From Streptomyces sp. NBC_00663 (GTDB lineage: Bacteria; Actinomycetota; Actinomycetes; Streptomycetales; Streptomycetaceae), in the NCBI RefSeq assembly GCF_036226885.1, contig NZ_CP109027.1, positions 8,804,001 through 8,868,000 of the forward strand: DNA of 64,000 nucleotides, read 5' to 3'. The position numbers and the translations under genes are program-made. The notes under the pieces were generated by a model. That model was given only the letters and a program-made list of their open reading frames with translations, was not told the origin of the DNA and did no database searches. Below, one piece after another: positions 1 through 10,000 of the stretch. How positions within the stretch are numbered: position 1 is the stretch's first letter; each line of letters starts with the position of its first letter.

Positions 1-320
1 CGCGCGCCGACGACACCGCCGTCCAGCGCTGGGTCTTCGACACCTCGAAGGCCGACCTCCAGATGGAGTGGGTCAACTGGGATGCCGTGGCCGAGCCCAC
101 GCCGACCCCCACCCCGACTCCCACGCCCACCCCGAAGAAGGCGACCCCCACGCCGACCCCGTCCGCGACCGCGTCGACCCCGGCGCCGACCCCCAGCGGC
201 GCCTATCCGAGCGACGTTCCCTGCTCCTACACGTACTCCTGCGACTGGGGCGGCCAGTACGGCTCCGGATACGGGGGCTACGGCGGGTACGGGGGCTACG
301 GAGGCGGCGGCCGGCGCTGA
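1..320 (+). CDS. C-terminal part of a Pro/Thr-rich, Gly/Tyr-tailed protein (5' end outside window)
   Basis: The reading frame is open from the first bases and ends with TGA at 318-320, so only about the last 105 residues are present. The first 20 or so residues contain QRWVF, which resembles the QxW signature of ricin-type beta-trefoil repeats, but that is too little to assign a domain. It is followed by a low-complexity linker of alternating Thr-Pro pairs, then a short segment with two Cys (PCSYTYSCDW), then a run of GGY/GYG repeats ending in GGGGRR. Pro-Thr linkers and Gly-Tyr tails are usual in secreted or surface-exposed actinobacterial proteins, so an extracellular location is an inference. 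Function is not identifiable from this fragment. Confidence 0.6.
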   Translation, partial: RADDTAVQRWVFDTSKADLQMEWVNWDAVAEPTPTPTPTPTPTPKKATPTPTPSATASTPAPTPSGAYPSDVPCSYTYSCDWGGQYGSGYGGYGGYGGYGGGGRR

Positions 321-330
321 CCCCCGCAGC

Positions 331-1623
331 TCACGCCCCGATCAGCTGGATCGAGCCCCACAGGGCGAGGGTGGCCGGCACCAGTGCCGCCGGGACGGCG
401 AGCAGGCCGAGGCGGGTGAACTCGCCGAGTTCGACGGCCTGCCCGTCGCGCTGCACGATCCGCCGCCACAGCAGTGTGGCCAGCGAACCGGCGTAGGTGA
501 GGTTCGGGCCGATGTTGACGCCGATCAGCACCGCGAGGACCGCGCCCGGCCCGGCACTCGCGGTGAGCGGCAGCAGGACCAGCACCGCGGGCAGGTTGTT
601 GATCAGGTTCGCCAGTACGGCGGCCAGCGCGGCGATCCCGAGCAGCGCCACCACACCGGACCCGTCGGGGATCGCATGGCGCAGCGCGTCGGCGAGCCCG
701 TTGTCGACGACCGCCCGGACGACCACGCCGAGCGCGAGCACGAACGCCAGGAACCCCGGCGCGGCGGCCTTCACCACGGTCAGCGGTGTGGCCCGGCGCC
801 GGACCAGCGCCCGCCCGGCCAGCACCAGCGCGCCCGCGAGGGCCACCCACGCCGGGTCGACACCGACCGCGGACGCCACCACGAACCCGGCCAGGGTGCA
901 GCCGACGGTGACGAGCGCGAACCGCGGCAGCTCGGGCGGCTCGGCCGTGTCGGGAGCGGCGACGGCGGCCTGGAGGTCGTCCGCGAAGAAGCGCCGGAAC
1001 ACCAGGTACTCGGCGCCGATCGCGACCAGCCAGGGCAGCGCCATCAGCGCCGCGAACCGGGTGAAGCTCAGCCCGCTCGCCTCGAAGGCGAGGAGGTTGG
1101 TCAGGTTGGACACCGGAAGCAGCAGCGACGCCGTGTTCGACAGATGCGCGCAGGCGTACAGATGGGGCCGGGCCCGGACCCCGCTGCGGGCCGCGGTGGC
1201 CAGCACGACCGGGGTGAGCAGGACGACCGTGGCGTCGAGGCTCAGCACGGCGGTGATCGCCGAGGCGAGCACGAACACCGATGTCAGCAGGGCGCGGGGA
1301 CGGCCCGCGGCGCGACGGGACATCCACGCCCCGCAGGCCCGGAAGAGCCCCTCGACATCACAGAAGTGGGCGAGCACGAGCACCGCGGCGAGGAACCCGA
1401 CCACCGGTCCGAGCCGTTCGGCCTCGGCCCACGCGTGCTCCGGCGAGATCGCGCCGGTCGCGACCGCGAGGCCCGCCGCCGGAACCGCCACCACCGCCTC
1501 GGGCAGCCCGCGCGGGCGCACCACGGCCCAGGCGAGTACGGCGACGAGCAGCGCTATGGACAGGACTTCGGCGAGCGGGGCGTTCAGGGGAAATCCTTCG
1601 GTGCGTGTTCGAGCCGTACCCAC
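331..1623 (-). CDS. ArsB/NhaD-type (ion transporter superfamily) membrane permease
   Basis: About 430 residues, almost entirely hydrophobic, with roughly ten to eleven membrane segments and the two-half layout of the ArsB/NhaD/CitM ion transporter superfamily. A conserved-looking central part reads SNTASLLLPVSNLTNLLAF, which fits the Asn/Thr-rich hairpin of ArsB-like carriers; a second NLINNLPAVLVLLPL element occurs near the C-terminus. The substrate (arsenite, Na+/H+ or a dicarboxylate) cannot be read from the sequence, and no arsR, arsC or other ars gene is adjacent. The start is uncertain: the GTG at 1623 has no Shine-Dalgarno. A CTG twelve codons downstream (1587) follows GAAGGA at good spacing and leaves a protein starting just before the first membrane helix. 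Confidence 0.75.
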   Translation of the reverse strand: MGTARTRTEGFPLNAPLAEVLSIALLVAVLAWAVVRPRGLPEAVVAVPAAGLAVATGAISPEHAWAEAERLGPVVGFLAAVLVLAHFCDVEGLFRACGAWMSRRAAGRPRALLTSVFVLASAITAVLSLDATVVLLTPVVLATAARSGVRARPHLYACAHLSNTASLLLPVSNLTNLLAFEASGLSFTRFAALMALPWLVAIGAEYLVFRRFFADDLQAAVAAPDTAEPPELPRFALVTVGCTLAGFVVASAVGVDPAWVALAGALVLAGRALVRRRATPLTVVKAAAPGFLAFVLALGVVVRAVVDNGLADALRHAIPDGSGVVALLGIAALAAVLANLINNLPAVLVLLPLTASAGPGAVLAVLIGVNIGPNLTYAGSLATLLWRRIVQRDGQAVELGEFTRLGLLAVPAALVPATLALWGSIQLIGA

Positions 1624-1662
1624 CCATGAAAACAGGCGAAGGTAAGAGACCTCGGCGGTGGG

Positions 1663-2334
1663 TCAGGCGCCCGGGCCCTTGGCGAACACCGTCAGGAACA
1701 CCGAGGACTCGTTGCCGGAGACCGGCACCTCACCGGCCGACCAGGACACCTTCAGCGGGTCCCGCTCGTCAGGGGGCGTCACCAGCAGGGCGTCGGGGTT
1801 GGCGGTACGGGCCCCGCTGATCTCCGGGTTGGAGAAGGTGATCCCCGACCAGGCGCTGTGGCCGGGCGCCAGCCGCACGGTCGTGGGCGTACCGGGGGAG
1901 CGCTTGGGGTCGGGGCCCAGTTGCCTGCCGGCGGCGTCGACGAAGGCGGCGCCCGGATAGCCGTGGATCGTGCAGGTGCGCCGGGAGGTGTTCGTCAGGA
2001 TCACGGGGAAGTTCTCCTGTCCGGCCCCCGGGTCGTTGCGGCCGAGGACGGCCTCCAGTTCGGAGGTGTGGCAGCGGCCGCCGGCGGCCGGACTCGGGGT
2101 GGGTGAGGGGGAGGGCGGTGATGTCGTCGGGCCGGCGCTCGGGGGCACCGAGGGTGTCGCCGAGGTCACGTCGCCGGTGGCCGGCGCGGCCGTGCCCGGC
2201 AGCGTCGACGGCGCGGTCGCCGCATCGCCCTCGCCGCTGCCGCCACCGCTTCCGCAGGCTGTCAGCAGGCTCAGCACAGCGGCGGCGCTCGCGAGCAACG
2301 CCGCCCGGTGCGCGGACCGGTACATGTTCGCCAT
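1663..2334 (-). CDS. DUF4232-type secreted lipoprotein
   Basis: A 223-residue protein with a classical lipoprotein signal: positive N-terminus, hydrophobic stretch and lipobox LLTAC with Cys27, so it should be lipid-anchored outside the membrane. A Ser/Thr/Pro-rich linker (about residues 28-95) precedes a compact C-terminal domain containing CHTSEL, a TNTSRRTC motif and GYPGAAFVD, the typical look of DUF4232 domains, whose four Cys probably form disulfides. The function of DUF4232 is unknown. ATG at 2334 is preceded by GAGGAG at about 9 nt. It lies 78 nt downstream of the kinase gene on the same strand and may be co-transcribed; an extracellular lipoprotein next to a membrane kinase could be its ligand or target, which is inference. 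Confidence 0.85.
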   Translation of the reverse strand: MANMYRSAHRAALLASAAAVLSLLTACGSGGGSGEGDAATAPSTLPGTAAPATGDVTSATPSVPPSAGPTTSPPSPSPTPSPAAGGRCHTSELEAVLGRNDPGAGQENFPVILTNTSRRTCTIHGYPGAAFVDAAGRQLGPDPKRSPGTPTTVRLAPGHSAWSGITFSNPEISGARTANPDALLVTPPDERDPLKVSWSAGEVPVSGNESSVFLTVFAKGPGA

Positions 2335-2412
2335 GTCTTCTCACTCCTCGTAGGGCGCGTTGTGCCCCGTCATGAGAGTCCGATGCACCGAACGCCGGAA
2401 AAGTTCGTGCGG

Positions 2413-3765
2413 TCAGCCCCCGGCCCGCACCGAGCCGAGGATCCCCTGGGCCGCCGAGGCCCTGCCGTCCGTCCTGATCTGCACGTACACCTGCGGCTGT
2501 CCGCCGCCGTCCGGAGGCGTGAGCCCGGCCTCGACGACCGAGCCGCCGCCGGGGCAGTCGCTCCAACTGCGGACCCGGGCGGACCAGCGGGCCAGGGTGT
2601 GGTCGCGGGCGCCGTCGTAGTGGCACTCGGGGTGGGCGAGGTCGTCGACCACGGCTGTGACGTCACCCTGTTCCAGTACCCCGGCGAAGACGCCGTTGAC
2701 GTCCGCGCCGAGGTCCTGCCAGCGCGCCAGGTCGTCGGCGACGGCGAACCCCGGCTCGTGCCCGGCGCGCAGACCGAGAGCCCGCGGGTCCCACCCCGCC
2801 GCGCGTACCTGACCGGCCCACGCGGCGGGTACGGCGGCCGACACCCGCCCCGTCACGTCCTCGATCCGCCGGTCGGCGGGCACGGTGCCGTGCGGCCACA
2901 GGGCGAAGGCCGTGCCGGTCAGGGCCGCCGTCACCACCAGCCCGGCGAGAAGGGCGGGCCACCGGCGGGGACGACGGCCCGCCGCCAGCCGTTCCAGCTC
3001 CGCCGCGAACGCCCGCGCGTCGGGCCAGCGGCGCGCACGGTCCGGACGCAGGGCGCGCAGCAGGGCACGCCGGACGCCGGGATCGAGGCCCGGACGCAGC
3101 CGGTCGGGCCGTACGACCTTGCCGGGCGCGCCCGGCACCACCCCGGTGAGCAGGTGGTAGCCGACCGCGCCCAGACCGTAGACGTCGGCACGCGCGTCGA
3201 TGCCGGTGCCGGGCTCGGCCTGCTCGGGCGGCCGGTATCCCGCCGACCCGGCGGCCAGGGTCAGCCCGGACGCCTCCGCGAGGATCTTGGCCAGTCCGAG
3301 GTCGGCCAGCAGCACCTGCCGGGTGCCGTCCGGGCCGGTGCGCAGCAGCAGGTTGGACGGCTTGATGTCCCGGTGCACGATCCCCGCCTCGTGCAGCGCG
3401 GCCGCCCCGAGCGCCGCCGACGCCGTCAGCCGCAGCGCCTCCGCGACGGGCAGCGGGCCGTCCTGGAGCAGTTCTGCGAGGGTGCCGCCGTCGGCGTACT
3501 CCATCACGAAGTACGGTCTGCCGTCCGGGAGTTCACCGATGTCGTGGACCTGCACCACCCGCCGTGACGCGGCCCGGCGCAGCAACCGGGCCTCGGACAG
3601 GAAGCGTTCACGGACGTCGAGGCGGTGCGCCCAGTTGTCGGCGAGCACCTTCACGGCCACCGGCGCGTCCAGCGTGTCGTCGTGGGCGAGCCACACCGTC
3701 CCGAACGCGCCGGTGCCCAGGCGTCGTTCGACCCGGTAGCGGCCGATGCGCTCGACGGAGTGCAT
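2413..3765 (-). CDS. membrane-anchored Ser/Thr protein kinase (Hanks type)
   Basis: 450 residues from ATG 3765. The N-terminal 260 residues form a PknB-like kinase: Gly-rich loop LGTGAFGTVW, VAVKV lysine, catalytic loop HRDIKPSN, and DLG in place of DFG. A membrane helix follows at about residues 293-315 (WPALLAGLVVTAALTGTAF), so the last 130 residues are outside the cell and may sense a signal. That domain has two Cys. The frame is open further upstream, but that part lies antisense to the divergent sigma gene and has no kinase similarity. No Shine-Dalgarno precedes ATG 3765; CATGAT ends 6 nt before the start and fits a -10 box, so a leaderless transcript is plausible. It diverges from the ECF sigma gene and probably shares regulation with it. 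Confidence 0.92.
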   Translation of the reverse strand: MHSVERIGRYRVERRLGTGAFGTVWLAHDDTLDAPVAVKVLADNWAHRLDVRERFLSEARLLRRAASRRVVQVHDIGELPDGRPYFVMEYADGGTLAELLQDGPLPVAEALRLTASAALGAAALHEAGIVHRDIKPSNLLLRTGPDGTRQVLLADLGLAKILAEASGLTLAAGSAGYRPPEQAEPGTGIDARADVYGLGAVGYHLLTGVVPGAPGKVVRPDRLRPGLDPGVRRALLRALRPDRARRWPDARAFAAELERLAAGRRPRRWPALLAGLVVTAALTGTAFALWPHGTVPADRRIEDVTGRVSAAVPAAWAGQVRAAGWDPRALGLRAGHEPGFAVADDLARWQDLGADVNGVFAGVLEQGDVTAVVDDLAHPECHYDGARDHTLARWSARVRSWSDCPGGGSVVEAGLTPPDGGGQPQVYVQIRTDGRASAAQGILGSVRAGG

Positions 3766-3810
3766 ACGACTATCATGCCTGCCGCACCGACCATGGCGAG
3801 GGGAGCAGCC
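3766..3810. promoter_or_regulatory. 45-nt divergent promoter region between kinase and ECF sigma genes
   Basis: Only 45 nt separate the kinase start (3765, minus) from the sigma-factor GTG (3811, plus). On the plus strand GAGGGGAG at 3798-3805 is a strong ribosome site for the GTG. On the minus strand CATGAT (plus coordinates 3772-3777) is correctly placed as the -10 element of a leaderless kinase transcript. The sigma-factor promoter must therefore lie inside or next to the kinase coding region, so the two transcription units overlap. Confidence 0.45.
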
Positions 3811-4362
3811 GTGCCGGACCGGCCCCCGACCGAGGACCTCGCCCGGCGCGCGGCCGACGGCGACCGGGCGGCGCTCGACGCGCTGCTCGCGGAGATCCGC
3901 CCCGAGGTCGTCCGGCGCTGCGGCCGGTTCCTGCCCTGCCGCGAGGACGCCGAGGAGGCGGCGCAGGACGTGCTGCTCCAAGTCGCCCGCAGGATCGGTA
4001 CGTTCGAGGGACGCAGCCGCTTCGGCACCTGGCTGTACACCGTGGTGGCCAACTGCTGCCGACAGAAGTACCGCGAGCTCAGGCGGCGCTCCGCCGAACA
4101 GCCCGCCCCGACGGTCGACGACCTTCGCGCCGACCCCCGCACCACCAGCGTCATCGCCGGATCCCGCATCGACCTGCTGGAGGCGCTGGAACGGCTGGAG
4201 CGCGAACACCCGCTGCTGGTCGAGCCGTTGGTCTACCGGGACATCTGCCGGCTGGAGTACGCGGAGGCCGCGGAACGCGTCGGCATTCCGCTGGGCACCT
4301 TCAAGTCCCGACTGCACGAGGCACGTCGACAGATCAGGCCCTGGCTGGCCGAGTCGCCGTGA
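3811..4362 (+). CDS. ECF-type RNA polymerase sigma factor
   Basis: 183 residues from GTG 3811, chosen because GAGGGGAG sits 5 nt upstream; ATGs at 3775 and 3793 are in frame but lack a ribosome site. Region sigma-2 is at about residues 22-85 (AEEAAQDVLLQVAR, then FGTWLYTVVANCCRQKY). Region sigma-4 is at about 130-178 (YRDICRLEYAEAAERVGIP and GTFKSRLHEARRQI helix-turn-helix). No anti-sigma factor gene follows; instead the gene diverges from a membrane Ser/Thr kinase. Several ECF groups linked to kinases are thought to be controlled by phosphorylation rather than by an anti-sigma factor. Applying this here is inference. Its stop is only 4 nt from the end of the convergent phosphatase gene. Confidence 0.92.
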   Translation: MPDRPPTEDLARRAADGDRAALDALLAEIRPEVVRRCGRFLPCREDAEEAAQDVLLQVARRIGTFEGRSRFGTWLYTVVANCCRQKYRELRRRSAEQPAPTVDDLRADPRTTSVIAGSRIDLLEALERLEREHPLLVEPLVYRDICRLEYAEAAERVGIPLGTFKSRLHEARRQIRPWLAESP

Positions 4363-4366
4363 CCGC

Positions 4367-6748
4367 TCACTCCTCCTCGAGCAGCGTGATCTCCGCCCAG
4401 ATCGTCTTGCCGTCGGCCGTGTGCCGGCTGCCCCAGCGCTGGGTGAGCTGGGCGACCAGGAGGAGACCGCGGCCGCCCTCGTCCCAGGTCTTGGCGCGGC
4501 GCAGATGCGGGGCGGTGTGGCTGGTGTCGGAGACCTCGCAGATGAGGGTGGTCGCGTCGTGGATCAGGCGCAGCCGGATGGGGTGCGCGCCGTACCGGAT
4601 GGCGTTGGTGACCAGCTCGCTCACCACCAGTTCCGCGGTGAACGACGCCTCCGACAGACCCCAGGTGCCCAGCTGCTCGACGACCTGCTTGCGGATGGGG
4701 GCGACGAGGGAGGGATCGGCGGGGATGTGCCAGGTCGCGACCTGGGAGGCGGGCAGGCCCCGGGTGCGGGCCAGCAGCAGGGCCACGTCGTCGGTGGAGC
4801 CGCCCGGCGGCAGGAGGGTGTTCAGGACCCGGTCGCAGGTCTCGTCGAGGGAGTCGGAGAAGGCCGCCAGTGCCTCGCCCAGCAGTGCGGTGCCCGCGTC
4901 CGCGTCGCGTTCCGCGGACTCGACCAGGCCGTCCGTGTAGAACGCCAGGACCGAGCCCTCGCGCAGCTCCAGCTCGGCCGACTCGAAGGGCAGTCCGCCC
5001 ACGCCCAGCGGCGGCCCTGACGGCAGGTCGACCTGTCGGGGAGCGCCGCCCGGCGGGATCAGCAGCGGGGTGGGGTGTCCGGCCCGGGCCAGGGTGCAGC
5101 GCCGCGACACCGGGTCGTACACCGCGTACACACAGGTCGCCCCGACCTCGCCCGGGCTGCCGTCGGTGCCGGCCTCCGCGGACAGCCGGACCACGAGGTC
5201 GTCGAGGTGGGTGAGGAGCTCGTCCGGGGCGAGGTCGATGTCGGCGAGGGTGCGCACGGCGGTGCGCAGCCGGCCCATGGTGGCCGAGGCCTGGATGCCG
5301 TGACCGACGACGTCCCCGACGACCATCGCGACCCGCATCCCGGACAGCGGGATCACGTCGAACCAGTCGCCGCCCACCCCGGCCCGGGCCGCGGGCAGAT
5401 ACCGGGAGGCCGCCAGCACGGCCGCGGTGTGCGGCAGCGAGCGGGGCAGCAGGCTGCGCTGGAGCGCGAGCGCTGTCTCCCTCTCGCGGGAGTAGCGGCG
5501 GGCGTTGTCGATACAGACGGCCGCGCGCGTTGTCACCTCCTCGGCCAGCAGTACGTCGTCCGGCGTGAACGGATCGGGCCGCCGGAACCGGGTCAGCACC
5601 GCGACCCCGAGGGTCAGCCCGCGGGCCTGGATCGGCACCGACATCGTGGAGTGGATGCCGAACTGCCGGACGGCGTCGCCGCGCGCCTGGTTCCAGGACA
5701 GCCACTCGTCCAGCTGCCCGGAGGCCACGGTGGCGACGATGGTCCGGCCCGCGACCAGTGAGTCCGCCTGGGGCGAGGAGGCCGGATACATCTCGACCTG
5801 CCCCGGCTTGGCCACGGCCTCCGGGGTGCCCGGGTTGACCGACTGGTGCGCGGCCCGGCGCAGCCCGATCGGGGTGGTGAGGGCCGGGGGAGGCTCGCCG
5901 TTCTCCTGCGGGTCCAGCAGGTCGACGCTGACGAAGTCGGCGAGCGCGGGCACGCAGACGTCCGCGAGTTCCTGCGCCGTCCGGGTGACGTCGAGCGTGG
6001 AGCCGATGCGCACGCTCGCCTCGTTGACCAGTTGCAGCCGCTCGCGGGCCAGGTAGTTCTCGGTGAAGTCGTGCGCCGCCAGACACACGCCCCGCACCCG
6101 GCCCTCGCGGTCGGTGACCGGGGCCATTCTGGCCAGCCAGGCGTGCGCCAGTGTCTCGCCGCCGGTGCGCATGTACGTCTGGACGTCTTCCGCCCGGCCC
6201 GTGGTGAGCACCCGCAGCAGATGTGCCTCCAGCTCCGCGCTCTGCGGTTTGCCGCCGATCTCCGACAGTCTGAGGCCCCGGATGCGTTCCTCGGGCAGTC
6301 CGATCACGTCGGCCATGGCGTCGTTGAGCCGGCTCAGCCGCAGCCGCTCGTCGTAGACCGCGACGGCGCACGGTGACTGCACGAGCGCCGCCGTGGCGAG
6401 CGGGTCGTCGCCGGAGCGCGGTCCGCCGCCCTCCAGGGGGGTGACGACGAGCCACCGGCCGGGGGTGCCGTCCTCGGAGCGGTGGTGATGGGCGAGCAGC
6501 CATACGGACACGGTGCGGCCGTCGCGGTGGCGGAGCGTGACCGTGCCGTCCCAGCGCGGGCCGGCCGGGGCGAAGGCCGTCGGCACACCATCGCTGACCA
6601 GCAGGTACTCGGCCGGACTCCCCACGACCTCGGTGGCCGGCCGGCCCAGCAGGCGCTCCGCGCCGGCGTTCCACTCCACGACCGTGCCCTGGTCGTCGAT
6701 GACAGCCCGTGCCGTCGCGGCATCGTCGAACGGATAGTCCGGGCTCAT
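4367..6748 (-). CDS. PAS/GAF sensor SpoIIE-type PP2C phosphatase with C-terminal ATPase (anti-sigma kinase) domain
   Basis: 793 residues from ATG 6748, preceded by GGAG at 8 nt; an ATG 15 codons upstream lacks a ribosome site. Order: two PAS domains (about 10-120 and 130-250), a GAF domain (about 255-430), a SpoIIE/RsbU PP2C phosphatase domain (about 455-665, with GGDWFDVIPL, VVGDVVGHG and FYTDGLVES), then an HATPase_c domain (about 680-790, with VSELVTNAIRYG and GGRGLLLV). Such proteins dephosphorylate STAS anti-anti-sigma proteins, and the C-terminal domain resembles RsbW kinases, so both arms of a partner switch may sit on one chain. No membrane segment or STAS gene is adjacent; the nearest STAS gene is at 24 kb. 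Convergent with the ECF sigma gene. Confidence 0.92.
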   Translation of the reverse strand: MSPDYPFDDAATARAVIDDQGTVVEWNAGAERLLGRPATEVVGSPAEYLLVSDGVPTAFAPAGPRWDGTVTLRHRDGRTVSVWLLAHHHRSEDGTPGRWLVVTPLEGGGPRSGDDPLATAALVQSPCAVAVYDERLRLSRLNDAMADVIGLPEERIRGLRLSEIGGKPQSAELEAHLLRVLTTGRAEDVQTYMRTGGETLAHAWLARMAPVTDREGRVRGVCLAAHDFTENYLARERLQLVNEASVRIGSTLDVTRTAQELADVCVPALADFVSVDLLDPQENGEPPPALTTPIGLRRAAHQSVNPGTPEAVAKPGQVEMYPASSPQADSLVAGRTIVATVASGQLDEWLSWNQARGDAVRQFGIHSTMSVPIQARGLTLGVAVLTRFRRPDPFTPDDVLLAEEVTTRAAVCIDNARRYSRERETALALQRSLLPRSLPHTAAVLAASRYLPAARAGVGGDWFDVIPLSGMRVAMVVGDVVGHGIQASATMGRLRTAVRTLADIDLAPDELLTHLDDLVVRLSAEAGTDGSPGEVGATCVYAVYDPVSRRCTLARAGHPTPLLIPPGGAPRQVDLPSGPPLGVGGLPFESAELELREGSVLAFYTDGLVESAERDADAGTALLGEALAAFSDSLDETCDRVLNTLLPPGGSTDDVALLLARTRGLPASQVATWHIPADPSLVAPIRKQVVEQLGTWGLSEASFTAELVVSELVTNAIRYGAHPIRLRLIHDATTLICEVSDTSHTAPHLRRAKTWDEGGRGLLLVAQLTQRWGSRHTADGKTIWAEITLLEEE

Positions 6749-6928
6749 CGTCGCCACTCCATTGCGCACACTCACAGTGAACAAGCGCGTCACTTGAGTT
6801 CCAGCCTAGTGCGTCACGCTCCCGCGCGGACCGGAACCCCCCGCGTCCAGCGCGGTCCGCTGCCGGACGGGGTCAAGGCGGAAATCCGGCCGATGTGGTG
6901 GCCGAGGCACCTGTGCTCTTCCGCACCC

Positions 6929-6959
6929 TTGACGGTCCTGAGTGGCAGCACGTCAGAAT
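6929..6959 (+). promoter_or_regulatory. candidate promoter of the GH2 gene
   Basis: TTGACG at 6929-6934 and CAGAAT at 6954-6959 are separated by 19 nt and lie about 75 nt upstream of the GH2 start. The spacing is slightly long for a vegetative promoter, so this is a moderate match. The rest of the 286-nt gap to the divergent phosphatase gene shows nothing else I can name. Confidence 0.35.
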
Positions 6960-7034
6960 CTGTGTGTTCACGATCAGTTGTGAGTACTTCTGGGCCCTGT
7001 TGAGAAAGAGCCGGATGAGGGAGAGCCGCACGTC

Positions 7035-10000
7035 ATGACGGTCACTCGCAGATCTGTTCTGATCGCCTCCGCCGCCGCCCCCGCGGCCGGGGCGCTGCTC
7101 GGCACCGCCGCGGCGTCGGCCGCCGAGGCGGCGGGAGGTGCCGCGGGCCGCAGCACGGTCGCCCTGCGGGACGGCTGGCGCTTCGCCCTGGTCGACCCGG
7201 GCGGCATCACCGACCCGACCGGCGCCTTCGCCGGCGCCGCCGACCCCGCCTACGACGACTCGGCGTGGCGCGAGGTGGCCGTGCCGCACGACTGGAGCAT
7301 CGAGCTCGCCCCGACCACACAGCACGGCACCACCAGCGGCACCGGCTTCTTCCCGGGCGGCCTCGGCTGGTACCGCCTCTCCTTCACTCTGCCGCCCGGC
7401 TGTGCCGGCAAGCGCGTCGCGGTGGAGTTCGACGGCGTCTACATGGACTCGTACGTCTACTGCAACGGCACCGAGGTCGGCCGTCACCCCTACGGCTACA
7501 CCGGCTTCGCCTTCGACCTCACCGAGCTGCTGCACACCGACGGCACCACCGAGAACGTCATCGCCGTCAAGGTGCAGAACCGGCTGCCCAGCAGCCGCTG
7601 GTACTCGGGCAGCGGCATCTACCGCGAGGCCCGCCTCGTCGTCACCGAGCCGGTGCACGTGGAGCGCTGGGGCACCCAGGTCACCACACCCGACATCACC
7701 GAGGAGCGGGCCGTCGTCCGGGTGCGGACCTCCGTGGTGAACGCGTCCGGCACCGCGAGCCGGGTCGAGATCCGCTCGACGGTGAAGGATGCCAGGGGCC
7801 GGAAGGTCACCCGTACGGCGTCCACGGTCGACCTCACCGACAAGGCGACCGAGACCCACGAACTCACCGTCCCCGAACCCAGGTTGTGGGACTTCGCCGA
7901 CCCTCACCGCTACACCCTGCTGACCGAACTCCGTGTCGACGGGCGGACCGTCGACACCCACCGCACCCCCTTCGGCATCCGCACCGTCCGCATCGACCCG
8001 GACGAGGGGTTCCATCTCAACGGCGTCCACACCAAGTTGAAGGGCGTCGACCTGCACCATGACCTCGGCGCGCTCGGCGCGGCCGTCAGCGTCGAGGCGA
8101 TCCGCCGCCAGATGACGATCATGAAGTCGATGGGCGTCAACGCCTTCCGCACCTCGCACAACCCGCCCTCGCCGGAGATGATCCGGGTCTGCGAGGAGCT
8201 CGGCATCGTGATGATGGTGGAGGCCTTCGACTGCTGGCGCAGCCCCAAGACCCGTTACGACTACGGCCGGTTCTTCGACGAGTGGTCGGACCGGGACATC
8301 GCGGAGATGGTGCGGGCCGCCCGCAACTCACCCGCCGTGATCATGTGGTCGATCGGCAACGAGATCTCCGAGTTCACCTCCACCGCGGGCCTGACCATCG
8401 CGGACCGCCTCATCGCCGGGATCAAGGCCCACGACGACACCCGCCCGGTCGTCATCGGCTCCCACCGCCACCGGACCGTGCCCACCCCCGGCACCCCCGC
8501 CGACCTGATCCTCGCCAAACTGGACGGCCTCGGCCTCAACTACAACACCGCCAAGTCGGTGGACGCGCTGCACGCCCGCTATCCGCACCTGTTCCTCTTC
8601 GAGTCCGAGTCGTCCTCCGAGACCTCCACCCGGGGCGCCTACCAGGAGCCGGAGCACCTCAACACCGGCGAGAACCACACCCCCGGCAAACGGGCCGTCT
8701 CCTCGTACGACAACAACCTCGCCTCCTGGACCATGAGCGGCGAGTACGGCCACAAGAAGGACCGCGACCGGAAGTGGTTCACCGGCCAGTTCCTGTGGTC
8801 CGGCATCGACTACATCGGCGAACCCGCGCCGTACGACGTCTTCCCGGTGAAGGCGTCCTTCTTCGGCGCCGTCGACACGGCCGGCTTCCCGAAGGACATG
8901 TACTACCTGTTCCAGAGCCAGTGGGTCGAGGAACCCATGGTCCATCTGTTGCCGATGACCTGGAACCACGAGGAAGGGGACACGGTCGAGGTGTGGGCGT
9001 ACTCCAACGTCGACACCGTCGAGCTGTTCCTCAACGGAAAGTCCCTGGGTGTGCGGAAGTTCGACACGAAGACGACCGTCGACGGGCGTCGCTACCTGGA
9101 GACCACCGAGGCGACCGGCGACGACAAGACCTTCACCGACGGCCCCTACCCCGGCAGCTACACCAGTCCGAACGGCAGCGCCGGCAAGCTCCACCTGACG
9201 TGGAAGGTCCCCTACCGGGCCGGTGAGTTGAGGGCCGTGGCCCGGCGGGGCGGGAAGGTCGTCGCCACCGATGTGCTGCGCACCGCGGGTGCGGCACACG
9301 CCGTGCGGCTGACGGCCGACCGCAAGTCCGTGGCCGCGGACGGGCGTTCGCTGGTGTTCGTCACCGCGGAGATCGTCGACGCGCGCGGGGTGGTCGTGCC
9401 CGACGCCGAGGAGCTGATCTCGTTCGAGGTCAAGGGCGGCTCCCTCGCCGGGCTCGACAACGGACGTCAGGAGAGCGCCGAGCGCTACCAGGCGAGCACG
9501 CGCACCGCGTTCCACGGCAAGGCACTCGCCGTCGTACGGTCGGGCGCCGAGCCGGGGGCGCTGAAGGTGACCGGGCGGGCGGAAGGGCTGCGCTCGGACT
9601 CCGTGACCCTGCGTGCCGAGCCCGCCCGCTCGGCCGCGACCACCCCCGCGGCCGGCGTCCAGCCCGACTACCCTGTCCCGCCGAACTACCCGTACGCGGA
9701 CGCCAGTTACTCCGGCCGCACCGACACCCTGCCCGCCGCGATGCTCGACGGCGACCCGGCGACCGGTTGGTCCAACGCCTTCAGCAAGGCCGCCACCGCC
9801 CTGTTGCCGGTGTTCAACGGGGCCAGGGCCGAGGACTGGGTCTCCGTCGACTTCGGGCGAACACGGACCTTCGACCGGGTGGAGGTCTCGTTCACCCTGG
9901 GCCCGGTCCACAGCCTGCCCGCGTCCGTGGAGGTGGAGGCGTGGGACGGGAAGCGCTGGGTGAAGGCGGAGGGCGCGGCTGTGGAGTGGGCGGGCGAGTC

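Noticed and set aside
82..1629. Long plus-strand ORF of 515 codons opposite the ArsB-like gene
   Set aside because: Arg/Gly/Pro-rich shadow frame with no family features; the minus-strand frame encodes a clear membrane protein. The same holds for many other long antisense ORFs in this GC-rich window.
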